Source: Cyrtodaria siliqua (taxonomy: Eukaryota > Mollusca > Bivalvia > Adapedonta > Hiatellidae). From it: a stretch of DNA of 64,000 nt. The notes beneath the pieces were generated by a model. It saw only the letters and a program-made list of their open reading frames with translations, was not told the DNA's origin and searched no databases. The translations under genes and the position numbers were made by a program. The stretch's first letter is position 1; every line of letters begins with the position of its first letter. Shown in pieces: positions 25,075 to 36,475 of this stretch. The stretch is from the NCBI GenBank assembly GCA_037043455.1, contig JAWPHD010001340.1, forward strand, positions 258,001 to 322,000, in the 5' to 3' direction.

Positions 25075-25605
25075 TCTTAATAATGCATTGTGTGGGCCTC
25101 GAACTCGAACCCTCTGGGTCTGTAGACAAACATAATCGACGCAAAAACCAACTGCGCGAAAGTCGAGTTGGTGGTTGTACTAAAGGTTCATATAACATGT
25201 TACATTATAAAGTATGATTGGTTCCTGCTATTCTGTATAATCTGTATAATCGATTGTGTACGTGTTCAGTACTGTATATTATACACAAACATACACAAAC
25301 ACGTCTTTCTTGTTTAATCTGCTGTTTGTTTACCTTACAATCAATTAATTACAAGGTTTAGGTTTTATTCCAAATTTGTGTACCTAATAAACATCACATA
25401 TTACGTTTTTATATGAAGAACAGTAAATATTTATGAAGGTGTAAGTAAAAACAAATGACTCCGCTTTCATCCCCACATCTGTCTATGAAAGCCAATAACA
25501 CTGGCCTTGTTCATACAAATATTTTATAAAACATTCATATCCACTTAAAACAGATATTGTCAATACAAGGTTTTAAATCGAGTTCGGCTAATTATAAAGC
25601 ATACT
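25075..25605. repeat. Duplicated segment, copy 1 (with tRNA-like head)
   Basis: About 0.5 kb repeated at 25610-26135. At 25096-25170 the minus strand carries a tRNA-like sequence (GCGCAGTTGGTTTTTGCGTCG; GGGTTCGAGTTCGAGG). The most conserved block reads CTCCGCTTTCATCCCCACAT (25460 vs 26002) through CACTGGCCTTGTTCATAC. Possibly two copies of a longer tRNA-headed retroposon. Confidence 0.75.
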
Positions 25606-25609
25606 ACCT

Positions 25610-26135
25610 TTTATCAGCCTCGAACCCGAACCCTCGGGGTTAGTGACGGAAAGCAAACGACGCCTAAACCAACTGCGCCAAAGACGAGTTGCAAGTTCAT
25701 ATAAAACGGTATATTAAAACGTCTGACTCGTTCTTACAATTCTGTATAAGCGAGCGTATAGCTAATAACAAAACATGTGTATGCGATTACGCATGAACAT
25801 ACACAAACATGCCATTAATGTTTAATTTGTCATTCAAAATCTATAGCGTATAATCAAATTAATAACAAGATTAATATTTTATTCCACATTTATATACCTA
25901 ACACTATTTTGAAAGTATGTTTGTTTTCTTTGGAATAACAGAAAAAACGTATACTTACCGTTGGAAAGCATATTTATGATGATGTAAATAAAAACAAATG
26001 GCTCCGCTTTCATCCCCACATCTGTCTATGAAAGCCAGTAACACTGGCCTTGTTCATACAAATATTTTATAAAACATTCATATCCACTTAAATCGCACAA
26101 ATATTGTCAATACAAGGTCGGCTAATTATTCCAAT
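25610..26135. repeat. Duplicated segment, copy 2 (with tRNA-like head)
   Basis: Partner of 25075-25605; tRNA-like head on the minus strand at about 25616-25692 (GGCGCAGTTGGTTTAGGCGT). The 5' and middle parts have diverged strongly, the CTCCGCTTTC block hardly at all. Confidence 0.75.
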
Positions 26136-26792
26136 TACTCCAGTTCGAATGAATAAAATACAGTGTAATAGTATGTGAGCGCGATATATTATTATGTCAT
26201 TTGAACATTACAGTAATTTAAATGTGCAATACTGAAGCTCAATTATTTTATTTCTAATAATAATAGGTTCGTTTATTCCGATAACTCCAAAGCACTTTGG
26301 TTATAAAGTTGTTTGTGTTTCTTTATGAACAAGATAATAGTATATGTGTATAATATTGCTCAAGCAAACAGTGAAGCTATATACGTATCACATTTGCTTG
26401 GATTCACTTTTATAAGACGTTTAAGCGTGTTTATATAATGTTTAAAACTGTATTCCTGAATCAAAATATGCAATCACGTACTGCGACATCTGGTGTAGAG
26501 ATATAAACTTCTGATAGCGATAATCGGTTCATACATGACACAGAGGGTTAACAAAGCTATAATGGTTTCATTCATCCATATTGAGCAGTGTATGATTTGT
26601 ATCGGATAGTGTTGCTTAAAACAATGGTCTGGTTTAATGTATTGTATGTTGGCAATATTGACTTAAATACTTGATATGTATGATAATTGTGTGTTTTTTT
26701 TCTGGTTTTAAAGGGACACACTGCAATCCTGATTTCCATATTGTATTGTATGTTGCAAAAGACAAACACCATTACACTTTTAGACATAGATG
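26136..26792. other. AT-rich DNA, no gene seen
   Basis: A 71-codon minus-strand frame (26572-26787) has no recognisable domain. Nothing else stands out. Confidence 0.4.
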
Positions 26793-26946
26793 ATATTTGT
26801 TTGTTTTGAGTGAATATAGGATTTATTTTCTTCGAGAAGTGAGAAAACTTATATTTTCACGAGTGCTTTAGCTCGAGTGAAAATAGTTGAGTTTTCTCAC
26901 TTCGAGATTAATATAAATCCTATATTCACGACGAACCAACAAATAT
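26793..26946. repeat. Long imperfect palindrome (about 154 bp)
   Basis: Arms run from ATATTTGTT..GTGAATATAGGATTTA to its complement ending at 26946. An inner hairpin is formed by ATTTTCACGAGTGC/CTCGAGTGAAAAT. Likely the subterminal hairpin of a DNA transposon. The sequence differs from the palindromes at 22915 and 27710. Confidence 0.8.
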
Positions 26947-27169
26947 TCTATTTATTATATAATAACAACCTGGAACAATAATGCGCCAAAACAATGACGT
27001 CAATATGTGAAATATAAACAATGAAAATATAAGGTTTTATTTTAATCATAAAATCCGCTATTTCACTGGAAAGTATATAATAAATTGAATTAAATAATAT
27101 TTAATTGGGATCATGCGCGATGTATGCTCAAATGTAATACTGAAATAAAGGAGGCAGGGTTAATACTGT

Positions 27170-27565
27170 AAGTATCCGTCAACATGACGCTGAGGTAAGA
27201 GAAGTTCTTTTACTGTATGTTTTTTGGCGATATACCATTGAGGTAGGAGACGTGTCATCTATCCTTTCAATATGTCGTCGGGGTTAGAGATGCTCATTTA
27301 TTGACTGTTTGCGTCAGTATTTCATCTAGGATAGAGATGCCCATTTTTCAACATTTGTTTCAATATGTTGTCGAGCTGGTTTTTTATTGACTGCTTCGGT
27401 CAATACGTCGTCATTGTAGGAGATGCCTCTGTTGGTTTCAATATTTGATATAAGATACGCCCTTTAATGTTATACTTGCGTAAGTTTGCCGTTTATATTT
27501 ACGATGCGTTTATATCGCTGATACAAGAGACGCATTATACTGAATGTGTGCGTCAATATGTCGTC
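27170..27565 (+). repeat. Degenerate tandem repeat (about 55-65-bp unit)
   Basis: Loose recurrence of the blocks CGTCAATATGTCGTCG and TAGGAGATGCCC with TTATTGACTG spacers. Units have drifted too far for exact counting. Confidence 0.5.
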
Positions 27566-27709
27566 GATCTCCAAAGGAATATTTGGGCGTAACATAAAAA
27601 GCGCGCTGATTGGTTGAGACGTACAATTACGTAAGGCGATAACCGTTAAATAAGAAATAGTTCAATATTCTGCGCTTGTTTTTATATTTTACAAAGGTGT
27701 AGGGGTAAA

Positions 27710-27815
27710 TATGGTGGCTCATTTCTGCCATTTCGTCTTTTTGTTATTTCGCCGCGAAAAGACGACAGAATTGAAGTGAGGAAAAGACGAAAAATGGCAG
27801 AAATCAGCCACCATA
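27710..27815. repeat. Long palindrome (106 bp)
   Basis: TATGGTGGCT.CATTTCTGCCAT..CGTCTTTT pairs with AAAAGACG..ATGGCAGAAAT.AGCCACCATA, with about 36 bp between the arms. No coding content. Confidence 0.85.
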
Positions 27816-27982
27816 CGTAAAGGACAGAACGTCGTTTACTTTGATTCATCGTGTATTACAAGTTTTGTCTTCAACTGTAAAACATAATAACTCGCCCTTT
27901 GAATCGTGAACTATTGTTTACAATTAAAATCCAAAAATATAATATTAAAACGATAATTCACCGTCAATGACACACTTCGTAA

Positions 27983-28177
27983 ACACAACTATACAAAGCA
28001 ATATATGACTTAGTTCAAGGTTTGGAAGGATCAGCAAAAGAAACTTTTAACTATGTGCTGGATTCACAAATTGATACAGTACCTTTTACTTTTAGTTCTA
28101 GTGAATACACTATTCCAAACATATCTAAACGTTTAACTCTGTGGCTTACTGCTGTTCAAGATCACGTCAAACAATGA
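27983..28177 (+). pseudogene. Unrecognised coding-like fragment
   Basis: Open for 64 codons between stops at 27980 and 28175, without a clear start. It reads LYKAIYDLVQGLEGSAKE, then DSQIDTVPFTFSSSEYTI and SKRLTLWLTAVQDHVKQ. Its composition looks more protein-like than surrounding AT-rich DNA, and further related-looking sequence to about 28390 is broken by stops. I do not recognise the family; a decayed mobile-element or host exon fragment is possible, as is chance. Confidence 0.3.
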
Positions 28178-28544
28178 TGTGCTAAAGTTTATGGCAACTA
28201 TAGGATTAATTTATGCTGGTCAGTTAAAAATTCACGATGTTGTTCATGATCCAGTTTGCAATACGTTACAAGTTTCATCTAACTATAACTACTTATGACT
28301 TGTCCAACTATAAACAACCACACAACCTAATCAAAGACATCCGTATCGCTCTTAAAAGACTTTCTTTAGACAAAGAGCTACATGTTTGACCTGAAACAAT
28401 ATTGAATTATTTTTCATTGACATCAATGTACACTATGTGGACGTGCTTTATGGCGTTCTAGTGTTTTGTTATATATATATACATAATCATCTTTGTGTGT
28501 ATTTATATTGCCTATTAATGCTGCCTAGTTTGTTAGAGGAAATA

Positions 28545-29135
28545 GCCTGACGAGGATTTTTTTAATTTACACTGTCCCGTTAACTTCGGTTAACAATTGG
28601 GTAGGAGTGAGGATTGGAGTACCTTACAACCTGGTATAAAATCCCTTTTTGTCACTGACCGTTCCAAGGCGGTAGACTATTGTCAACCTTTTATTTTTGT
28701 GACGTCATAGACAGCCTTTTATGTATACTTGACATTGTTGTTTTCTGTGCGTGCATTTCGTTGACTGTAGTCCTTGAATGTCTGTGCGTGCATTTGGTTG
28801 ACTGTAGTCCTTGAATGTCTGTACGTGCATTTGGTTGACTGTAGTCCTTGAATGTCTGTGCGTGCATTTGGTTGACTGTAGTCCTTGAATGTCTGTGCGT
28901 GCATTTGGTTGACTGTAGTCCTTGAATGTCTGTGCGTCCATTTGGTTGACTGTAGTCCTTGAATGTCTGCGCGTGCATTTGGTTGACTGTAGTCCTTGAA
29001 TGTCTGCGCGTGCATTTGGTTGACTGTAGTCCTTGAATGTCTGTGCGTCCATTTGGTTGACTGTAGTCCTTGAATGTCTGTTCGTGCATTTGGTTGACTG
29101 TAGTCCGTGAATGCTACATTATCTGTTCGAGTTTT
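28545..29135 (+). repeat. Family B SINE-like copy with internal 37-bp x10 expansion
   Basis: The left part (28570-28740) has CACTGTCCCG, TGACCGTTCCAAGGCGGTAG and TATTGTCAACC. The right end (29115-29135) has ACATTATCTGTTCGAGTTTTA. Between them a 37-bp motif (GTGCGTGCATTTGGTTGACT then GTAGTCCTTGAATGT) starts at 28745 and repeats every 37 bp to 29114, ten units. Other family B copies carry this motif once. Minus-strand open frames of up to 132 codons here arise because the unit lacks stops in the relevant frames. Confidence 0.9.
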
Positions 29136-30774
29136 ATATTTGCTATGTTAGTTACTTTTATAAGTTTGTGAACCACTTATATTTACATTATTTCAATTTT
29201 GATATTGTTAATTATCCTCACTTATACGGGGATTTTACCCGAGCTACTTCTTTTGGGGTCTACGTTTCTCAACATATTTTTACGTGCCGGCTATCATCCA
29301 AATGTTTTGGTAGCGTATAGTACGATATGTACATTCTTGTTCCTTTGGTAGCGTATGTTTACATAATAGTTATAACTAAAATGGACTCCAACTAAAAGTT
29401 AAGTGTATGGACTGGTGAATAAACACAGGAGACAGCTTCAGTAAATCAACTATAATATATCGTTATACATTCAATCACAGAAATATAAGTACAACTGCTT
29501 GTAACAATTCTTGTGTAACACAACGATAAAGTAAATCCAATAGTATTAGGCTAGTATAATCACTTCTCATTTCCTAATGCCCCTTGTTAAACTACAGTCC
29601 TTGTCAGTGGTAAAATTAACAGAGCAATTATCTAAATATCTAATTCTTTCAAAATTAAAATATATCTTATCTAATAGTGTGCAAATCTATTAGAATATCT
29701 TTATTTGAACCGTGTAAATAATTTATTAACTAAATCTTAACCTTCAATAAACTTAGATGCTCACAGTTGGAACTAAAATGTCGGAGTCCTCCTCCAAAAC
29801 CTGGAGGAAGCTTTTATACTACACCCCAAATCCACCACAATTCCGCCATCCGCCATCCGCCAGTTCCCCCGAATTCCGCCAATCCGCCATCTCCTCCATG
29901 GGAACATTGGCGGAATCCTACAAATCTGGCGGAGCCGCCATAGTGTAACCACTGTAAACAAAGTATACCCATTGATAAAAAAAACACAAAATAAAGTATT
30001 TAAACCTATTTCTAACATATAATTAAATATAAAACATTAAAGAGTAATAATTAATAAACATGACTAGACCTTTTATATCAAAATCTGATGTGGGATTATA
30101 AAATAAACTTAGATCGAATTTGAACTACAAGATTTTCTGAGAGCTAAAACATAGCAGACTACAGTGACCTCCAGTGTTCTTCCCACAATGCAATGCGACG
30201 TGTAGATTTAAAATGGCAGCTTACATAAACAAGCACATTCATAAATACTTTCACTATGGAATTACTTAATGGATAATAGATGGTATAAGGTAAAAAATAA
30301 AATAATTACACTCAGAAATGTTTACATTAAAGTTCCCTTAGGTTGACACTGATGTCCTCTGCATTATTATTAAAGAAATCGATCTCCGATAAAATGACAA
30401 ACGTACATGTACACAGAGTATAAATACAACCTGACCTAGTTTACTATACATGTTTTAGTAGAAAGATGCTGTAACCCTGGGACATATCACAACCCCCACC
30501 TTATAATGTTAAAGTTCCAACTAACATTATTATAAATGGTAACGTTCAATTTAACATAATAATAGCTACTATATGTAGTCAGTCAATGTGTTAGTACTTA
30601 TAGTACTTTGATCATAAACGTAAACACAAAAGTCACAGTTCAGTACTTGTAGTACTTTGATTATAACATGTAAACACATCTTTGTCACTATAAGTGTTCA
30701 CCCACCTATACAGTTCTTACGATATTAACTATGGAATTGTCACTGACTTAGTGAATAATTATGTTACACACTAG
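29136..30774. other. Non-coding DNA with GCC-rich patch
   Basis: At about 29815-29940 there is a CCGCCATC/CCGCCA-rich segment with inverted elements (TTCCGCCAAT and ATTGGCGGAA). Near 30592-30690 a roughly 60-bp motif (AGTACTT.TAGTACTTTGAT) occurs twice. No gene was recognised. Confidence 0.4.
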
Positions 30775-31032
30775 TACTGACTATAAAAAATCTATTTTAC
30801 AGTCACAGTTATTGGAGGATACGAGTAATTTTCACGTGTGTGTGTGTGTAGTTCTAAGGTTTATAGTCCGTCCGCCAACGAACACGTCAAGGTATACCTC
30901 ACGCGATGGGCACAATAGAGTCTGGACTTGAGTAATTTTCACGGTGCATTTCTTCGTATATGTACACCGGCATGTTGATTTGTTCACAAATAGGTAAGAT
31001 TTGCTTTGAGCTTACATTTAAAAACTGAAATT
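30775..31032 (+). repeat. Split direct repeat A1
   Basis: 258 bp, identical to 36433-36690 except for one C/T near 30800. It starts TACTGACTATAAAA with an immediate hairpin (TTTTACAGTCA) and includes a GT run and GCGATGGGCACAATAGAG. Confidence 0.9.
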
Positions 31033-31793
31033 TATTAACATCAGACTCGCAGGATCTATGATTTTGTAATATTGCTGGTGCTCATGATTTTGTCATCTAT
31101 TAGGATGTATTCGTTTCTATGTATTCATACCGATGTTTACGTGGTTCCTGGATGCAAATAATGTTTTCCATTTTACCATTTTTGCGCCATTTTTTGGGTT
31201 CTCGCCGGAGAAATTTGTCTTCCAATTTTATTCACATCAGCTTTATTTCGTCTCTTTCTTTGTTTCTATTCTGATAATTCATATAGGTCGTGGATATTAA
31301 TAAATGCAAACATGCATTCCTCCCGCCGTGTGTTGTGCCGTATCGTTTCTCACGCAGTTAAGATTTCAGGGACTTTAGGTAGACATTGATTAATATTACT
31401 CTGATATTGTGTGGTTTGTGGCTGTCGGGGTCGAATTGAAATGGTTTCTACACATTGGTAACTTCGTTGCTTGCCTTTGTGTTTAACGCGTTCGTTTAGC
31501 GGGGTTTGCTGCGGGTTTGGGAGTAACTTATCCACCTGATTCACCTAATTCCAAAATGGAATGTCCCTTTAATATCTGTTTACTGGTGTATGCAGGTCGA
31601 GAATGCACTCATGTTAACGTTAACTCGGTCAACAGCTGATTATATCTAGGGCCTATGCTAAAATTAGAACAATGTGGATGTCTATCTAGGCTAGCGAGAG
31701 TTTAACTGCAAATGTGTATTGCTGGGTGCGTTTATTCAGTTTTTGGGTGTGGAGTAATAACACGGATTTATATACGTGTACATATAAATCCAT

Positions 31794-31863
31794 GGTAATA
31801 ATAATAATTAAATAAATATAATAATAATAATACCTATATAAAAAATTAAAAAAAATAAAAATA

Positions 31864-31894
<31 letters not shown>

Positions 31895-31974
31895 CAATAC
31901 ATCAAAAAATAAAAAAAAATAATAAAAAAATAAAAATAAATAAAAATAAATAAATAAAATAAAATAAATAATAA
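31794..31974 (+). repeat. A-rich (TAAA)n / (AAT)n low-complexity tract
   Basis: About 180 bp composed almost only of A and T in AAT, TAAA and AAAAAT runs. Confidence 0.95.
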
Positions 31975-34084
31975 TAGACTAGTTCTACATGAAGACTGCA
32001 CAAACAGTTATTACAGTAAGTTTGTATTACTATTTAGAATTTTATTTTCATTTGTATTCCATTTGTGGTTTATACATTGTACATCAATTTTGTTTTCATA
32101 ATCACACTGGATAATGCGGCCAGTTCAAGGGTTACTTCACTGCCAGTTAACGCCTGGAAAAGTCAGCGGTTGCCTCCCAGCAGATCCGAAGGGTGTGGAT
32201 ATCGTTCAGCTATTCAGTGCCGTCACAGATCGTTGAGTGGCTCGATTGGTTGCAGAAGCGGCCGTACACAGACGTTAGTCAGTTAGAGGAACAGATGTTG
32301 CACTTCATCCGGGAACAGGACTCGTTTTTATACACTTATAATGCTGTTGTCGTAGATAATGCAAAAATCACCAAACATTATCATATTATCATGTTTTCAC
32401 CAGGAGTCTGCAAATTTATTGTAGATATTGGTGGGTGATGTATGGCTGTTGTCATTATGCGGATGATTGTTCACAACTTTTCAATTTTTGTTACAGTAAA
32501 ACATTGTTACTGCAAACAGTTTACACTAGGAAATTTAAAATGGTATCAAAGTAAACAATATCCTGTTTGTAATGACAGTAGTTAGACTACATTTTCAACT
32601 CAGTGAATCAATTTGCAAACACAATGAAAAAAATAATCATAACAATTATTGAGTCATTCTCAATTAAAACTGTAAATAACAGTGAGTCACATTGGAAAAT
32701 ATTATTATTCTACTCAAGGCAGAGCTAAATTTTGTCATGTTGTCATTATGCGGATTAGATCCATATCTACTGCAAATATAACTTAAGAACTATTATGAAA
32801 ACCATTTATATAAGAAAAATGTGTTGACACCGTCTAGTTGATGGAGTAATGTTTATCTAGCCATAATGTTAGCCTATTGTTATCATCATCGTGGTTGTGC
32901 ACTATCTTTTCAGCTTCTGCTGCTATTATTTAACTCCAACGCTGTTGGTGAAATCGTGTTTTATGATGCTAACCATGTAATTGGAGTGTTTGGGCTATAC
33001 ATGTATGTTTTCTAACTGCGGATAAGTATATCTCAACAGTTTGTTGATCTCCGCTAATTTTAACTTGCTGCTGTTTACTGTTGCTGCTTATAAAAGTTGT
33101 TGGTCTGTCAATGGAGGCAATGCATATTCATGACCAAGAGCGATAGGTGACGTCATACTGTCTGGGAGTGCGTCTATCATAGTGCGGAAGCATTGTGTTG
33201 GATATGGCATTATTTTCATTTGAATTAATACGGTTTAACAGTTTAAAATCAATTCATGCCTCCTTTGTACTTGCCTTTTTTCTAGATTGACTGTTTATAA
33301 AACATACAATGCTTTTCGTCTAGCAAACAGCCTTAATTTATTCAGTTTGCTTACAATGATGTTTTCATTACAGGTTTATATACGGATGCTGTTGCTGTTG
33401 ACGATTATTTATGATTGGATCTCTATCACATCTTTCAAGGTTTATTGTGTTTCCTTCTCTCGAACATGTTGCCTTATACTTCAGTTTGTGTAACAATCAA
33501 GTTCACTTAAGACCGGTCAAACGTTCCTATGTCTGTATCGGATGCATTGTGTGGAACAGGTCAGAGAGTTCTCCAGTGTTGGTATTGTATGTAATGTTCC
33601 ACTTTTTACCTGTTATACAAGATAAGCCTACGCCACCCATCAGCTTTTCAAAACATGGTTCATTTCGAAATTTTTCGTGTGGAGTTTGGGGAATATATCC
33701 CTACAGTTATTTAGTACATTCATATTTATTACATCGACAGTGCCTTATCAGTTGTGTACATATTCAAGACCTGGAAAGAAGTTACATACTTTTCATAAGC
33801 CTTATTTTAAGGCTATTCTATTTGATCATTGGTTTAGTTTAGGGCTATTCCTTTTGATCGATGAGGTTTTATTTATACTGCAACGGGATGATGTTTTATT
33901 TATCCTGCACCAGGTAGTTTTGTCAGCGGTTCATTGAAGTTAAGTTAGCTTTTCCTTTCCGATTGTCCCTATTCAATACATAGCACTTTAAACCAGTTAT
34001 GTGCATGGTCGCCAAATTATAAAACCACTTCTATCTATGCTGTGTTCTATTCAAAATAGACTTCTCTGCAAGGTTCCACACTGT
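31975..34084 (+). other. Internal region of the Ngaro-like element; one coding-like patch
   Basis: At 32170-32350, joining two frames, the sequence reads GVDIVQLFSAVTD then QIVEWLDWLQKRPYTDVSQL, EEQMLHFIREQDSFLY. This looks protein-like but I do not recognise it; it could be a decayed element ORF or a captured exon. Open frames at 33287-33937 (up to 143 codons) are rich in aromatic and Leu residues with no motif and look like chance. No RT or recombinase motifs were found in any frame. Confidence 0.35.
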
Positions 34085-34185
34085 AATGTGTGTGTGTAGC
34101 TCTGGGGTTTATAGTCAATAGTCATAATCATATACACAACAGGGCGTCCAAAAGGTATATGCACAATAGAACCTGGGCAGGTTGC
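34085..34185 (+). repeat. Diverged third copy of repeat A middle section
   Basis: GTGTGTGTAGCTCTGGGGTTTATAGTC followed by AAGGTATA and GCACAATAGAACCTGG parallels the middle of A1/A2 (for example 30845-30925) with clear divergence. Confidence 0.6.
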
Positions 34186-34372
34186 AAATGGTATTCTAAT
34201 AACACGTCATCCAATTCAACAACCTCATCTTAGGTTGTCATACAGGAAGGTGATAAATGAGGTAAATGTCATTTCAATAGTCAGAATCAAATCACGATGA
34301 CATCACCTTTATGTATTAGTTAAAAGGAGTTTACATAGTTTTGCGGCTAACCTTTTAAATGTGGACAAATTT

Positions 34373-34748
34373 CAGGGTTTAAAACTAACTTGTTTCAGCA
34401 ACTACTCCATAGGACAAGTAACTTACACCAATTATTTGTCCCCAGTCAAATTTACTTTTCCCAGCACTTCATGTAAAAGTGATACAAAAAACAAGATCAA
34501 TCATGAAAGTGACATTACATTCCCTCAGTTGCATTCCACCAATGACAACAAGATGGTTTTTATTTGTCATTTACAATGTGCTCGCCAATGTTTTGACATT
34601 TTTTCAGCCACAAGTTTTAAAGATAAAAAATTCATGTCTGTTAAAAAATTTAGTTGTCCGTAGGACAGGTCACCTGGGACAATTAACTTGTCCCCAGTAG
34701 AATCTATATCGCACAGGACAAGGGGACAACTGTTAATGTCGAACCCTG
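34373..34748. mobile_element. MITE with CAGGGTT termini (hAT-like)
   Basis: Left end CAGGGTTTAAAACTAAC; right end read on the minus strand CAGGGTTCGACATTAAC. Internal inverted blocks around GGACAAGT/TTGTCC extend the fold. The element is flanked by AATTT on both sides (34368-34372 and 34749-34753). CAGGG-type tips suggest hAT, but hAT usually leaves 8-bp duplications, so the class is tentative. It is nested in the Ngaro-like element. Confidence 0.55.
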
Positions 34749-35389
34749 AATTTACTTGAAATGGAAACATGTTCTTCGTCTATTGTTGTCGGAGTGTATG
34801 GATGGATCAGCTTTCAGATAGTTTTAGATCGTTATGCAAATACTTGCTTTTTCTAGTGTGGCTAATAAAATAGTGGAGCAAGGACATCAATTGAGAGTTA
34901 CTATATATGGCTTGTACACATGCATGTACCGATTGATTGCCTAACTGTTCATCAATTACTTAGGCCTCTGAAGATGATGATGATTGATACAAAATTCTAA
35001 AAACCGATCGTAGGTTAAAGGTAAAAATACAGTTAAAGACCCGTTCACAATAGACATAAACTTGATTATCAAGGCGGCAAAAGTTAAATTGGGAAAATGT
35101 GCATAGTTTATACGAACAAATGTATATCAGTTGTTTGCTGACTGAAATGAAATAACAGTGGAACACGAAAACAGAGGAAAGGACACATCCTTAATCAGAA
35201 ATCATTCAATGTTCAAGGTCTGACACTGAGTAACATGTACATGTTACACTTCATATTATTTATATTGCTGATGCTAATTTATGACAGCTTCGAAACGTTT
35301 AACAGTCAATTTGTGTTTGGCGCCACACATTAAAGGTTACAGTCTTCCTCCAACCTTTACATACTGGATATTTTTCTGACATTTATTTA

Positions 35390-35735
35390 TTTTGTCAATG
35401 TCTGATGCATCAACAATGTGGTCCTGGGGAATTGATTTAGAGAAATACCCATTAAAGGTTCTTAGAAAGCATGTTAAGCTTCTGACCGAGTTTTTAGGGT
35501 CAATTTACATAATGGGGTCGTTATTTGGTCTCACATACTTCCTAGGCTTTCATGGCGTTAGCCTAACCACCCTTTTGCAATGGAAAGGGCCAGTAAGAGG
35601 CTAAACAGTTATGCTACTAAGGCGATAATAGATATTAGGGTCATTATCTGCTATGGACATTCAGGCTGATGATACCTGTCTTGAACCGGATGGTGTTCAT
35701 TTATCAAATGTGGGGAACAACTTTTCTTAACCAGT
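35390..35735 (+). pseudogene. SGNH (GDSL-like) hydrolase domain, decayed
   Basis: C-terminal half of an SGNH-type esterase fold as encoded by some tyrosine-recombinase retroelements. Reading across three frames in order: DLEKYPLKVLRKHVKLLTEF (about 35430-35490), VIWSHILPRLSWR (about 35518-35556) followed by a stop, MERASKRLNSYATKAI (about 35580-35630), then after a frameshift DDTCLEPDGVHLSNVGNN (about 35669-35722), which holds the catalytic DxxH pair of block V. The N-terminal GDS block with the nucleophile Ser is not visible. Two or three frameshifts and stops make it a pseudogene. Function in the parent element is unknown; identification rests on motif order. Confidence 0.8.
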
Positions 35736-35898
35736 TTCTGGCTGGATTTTAATGTTTTATTAAAAGTGGGCAGTGCTAAGGAAATATATACTTTTTTGGC
35801 ACCTTTTCTGTTTTGGGCGTGGCATTTGGATATTTTGCTTTTGATACGCACTCTTCGCTGCTGCCAAAAATGAAAATGTTTCCTCCGTTTTTGGCGGT

Positions 35899-35946
35899 GG
35901 ATGGGAGCCTGGACACTCCATGATGGGAGTGTCCGGGCTCCCATCC
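35899..35946. repeat. Near-perfect 21-bp hairpin
   Basis: Arms 35899-35919 (GGATGGGAGCCTGGACACTCC) and 35926-35946, one G-T wobble, with a 6-nt loop. It lies 5 bp before repeat B1, between it and the SGNH remnant. Confidence 0.9.
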
Positions 35947-35951
35947 ATATG

Positions 35952-36433
35952 GCGGGCAGCGAAGGTGTGAAAGGAAGGACATATAAGTTTGAGTTTAACT
36001 TTATTCAGCTCCTGTATACCCAGAGACTGAATTGTAATCTAAACATAAATTATATACAAATTTGCTGTCCGTACGAATTGCTAAAAAACATTTTAATTAA
36101 TTGAATTCGGTGCACTTGTAATTATGCTTGAATATCAACCGTGCTTTCAACACTTGCTTAAATGCTTATCAGAAAAGTTGCTTTCATAATGAACATTTAA
36201 TTTGGTGCACATGTATTTATGTCCTTAATATTGTAATATTCAATTTGCTTTATTGCTTAATGCTTTCTACTGTAAGGGCTTGCCATAATGGTCTTTTGTG
36301 CTTACCGGCAGCCCACTTGTTAAGCCCCATGATTGGGGCTTGTTTATCAATCCATGCCACGCCCAATATTTTCCAAATCTATTAAAGTTTAAAAAATATT
36401 TTATGTGTTGTTATTACAGTGCTCTCCAATAAT
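35952..36433 (+). repeat. Split direct repeat B1
   Basis: 482 bp matching 36983-37464. It contains an 85-codon open frame (36128 onward). All four substitutions between the two copies of that frame change an amino acid (N/K, A/V, H/Q, F/C), so the frame does not look protected. Confidence 0.9.
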
Positions 36434-36475
36434 ACTGACTATAAAAAATCTATTTTATAGTCACAGTTATTGGAG
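36424..36475. repeat. Hairpin spanning the B1/A2 junction
   Basis: CTCCAATAA (end of B1) and CTGACTATAAAA pair with TTTTATAGTCA and TTATTGGAG (start of A2) around an AATCTA loop. The arm halves come from different repeats, so the full hairpin exists only at the junction. Confidence 0.85.

Noticed and set aside
28691..29089. 132-codon minus-strand frame with repeated peptides
   Set aside because: Created by the 37-bp tandem repeat inside a SINE-like copy; the same peptide occurs in overlapping frames.
33287..33937. Possible membrane protein frames
   Set aside because: No start context, motif or conservation cue; composition typical of AT-rich noise.
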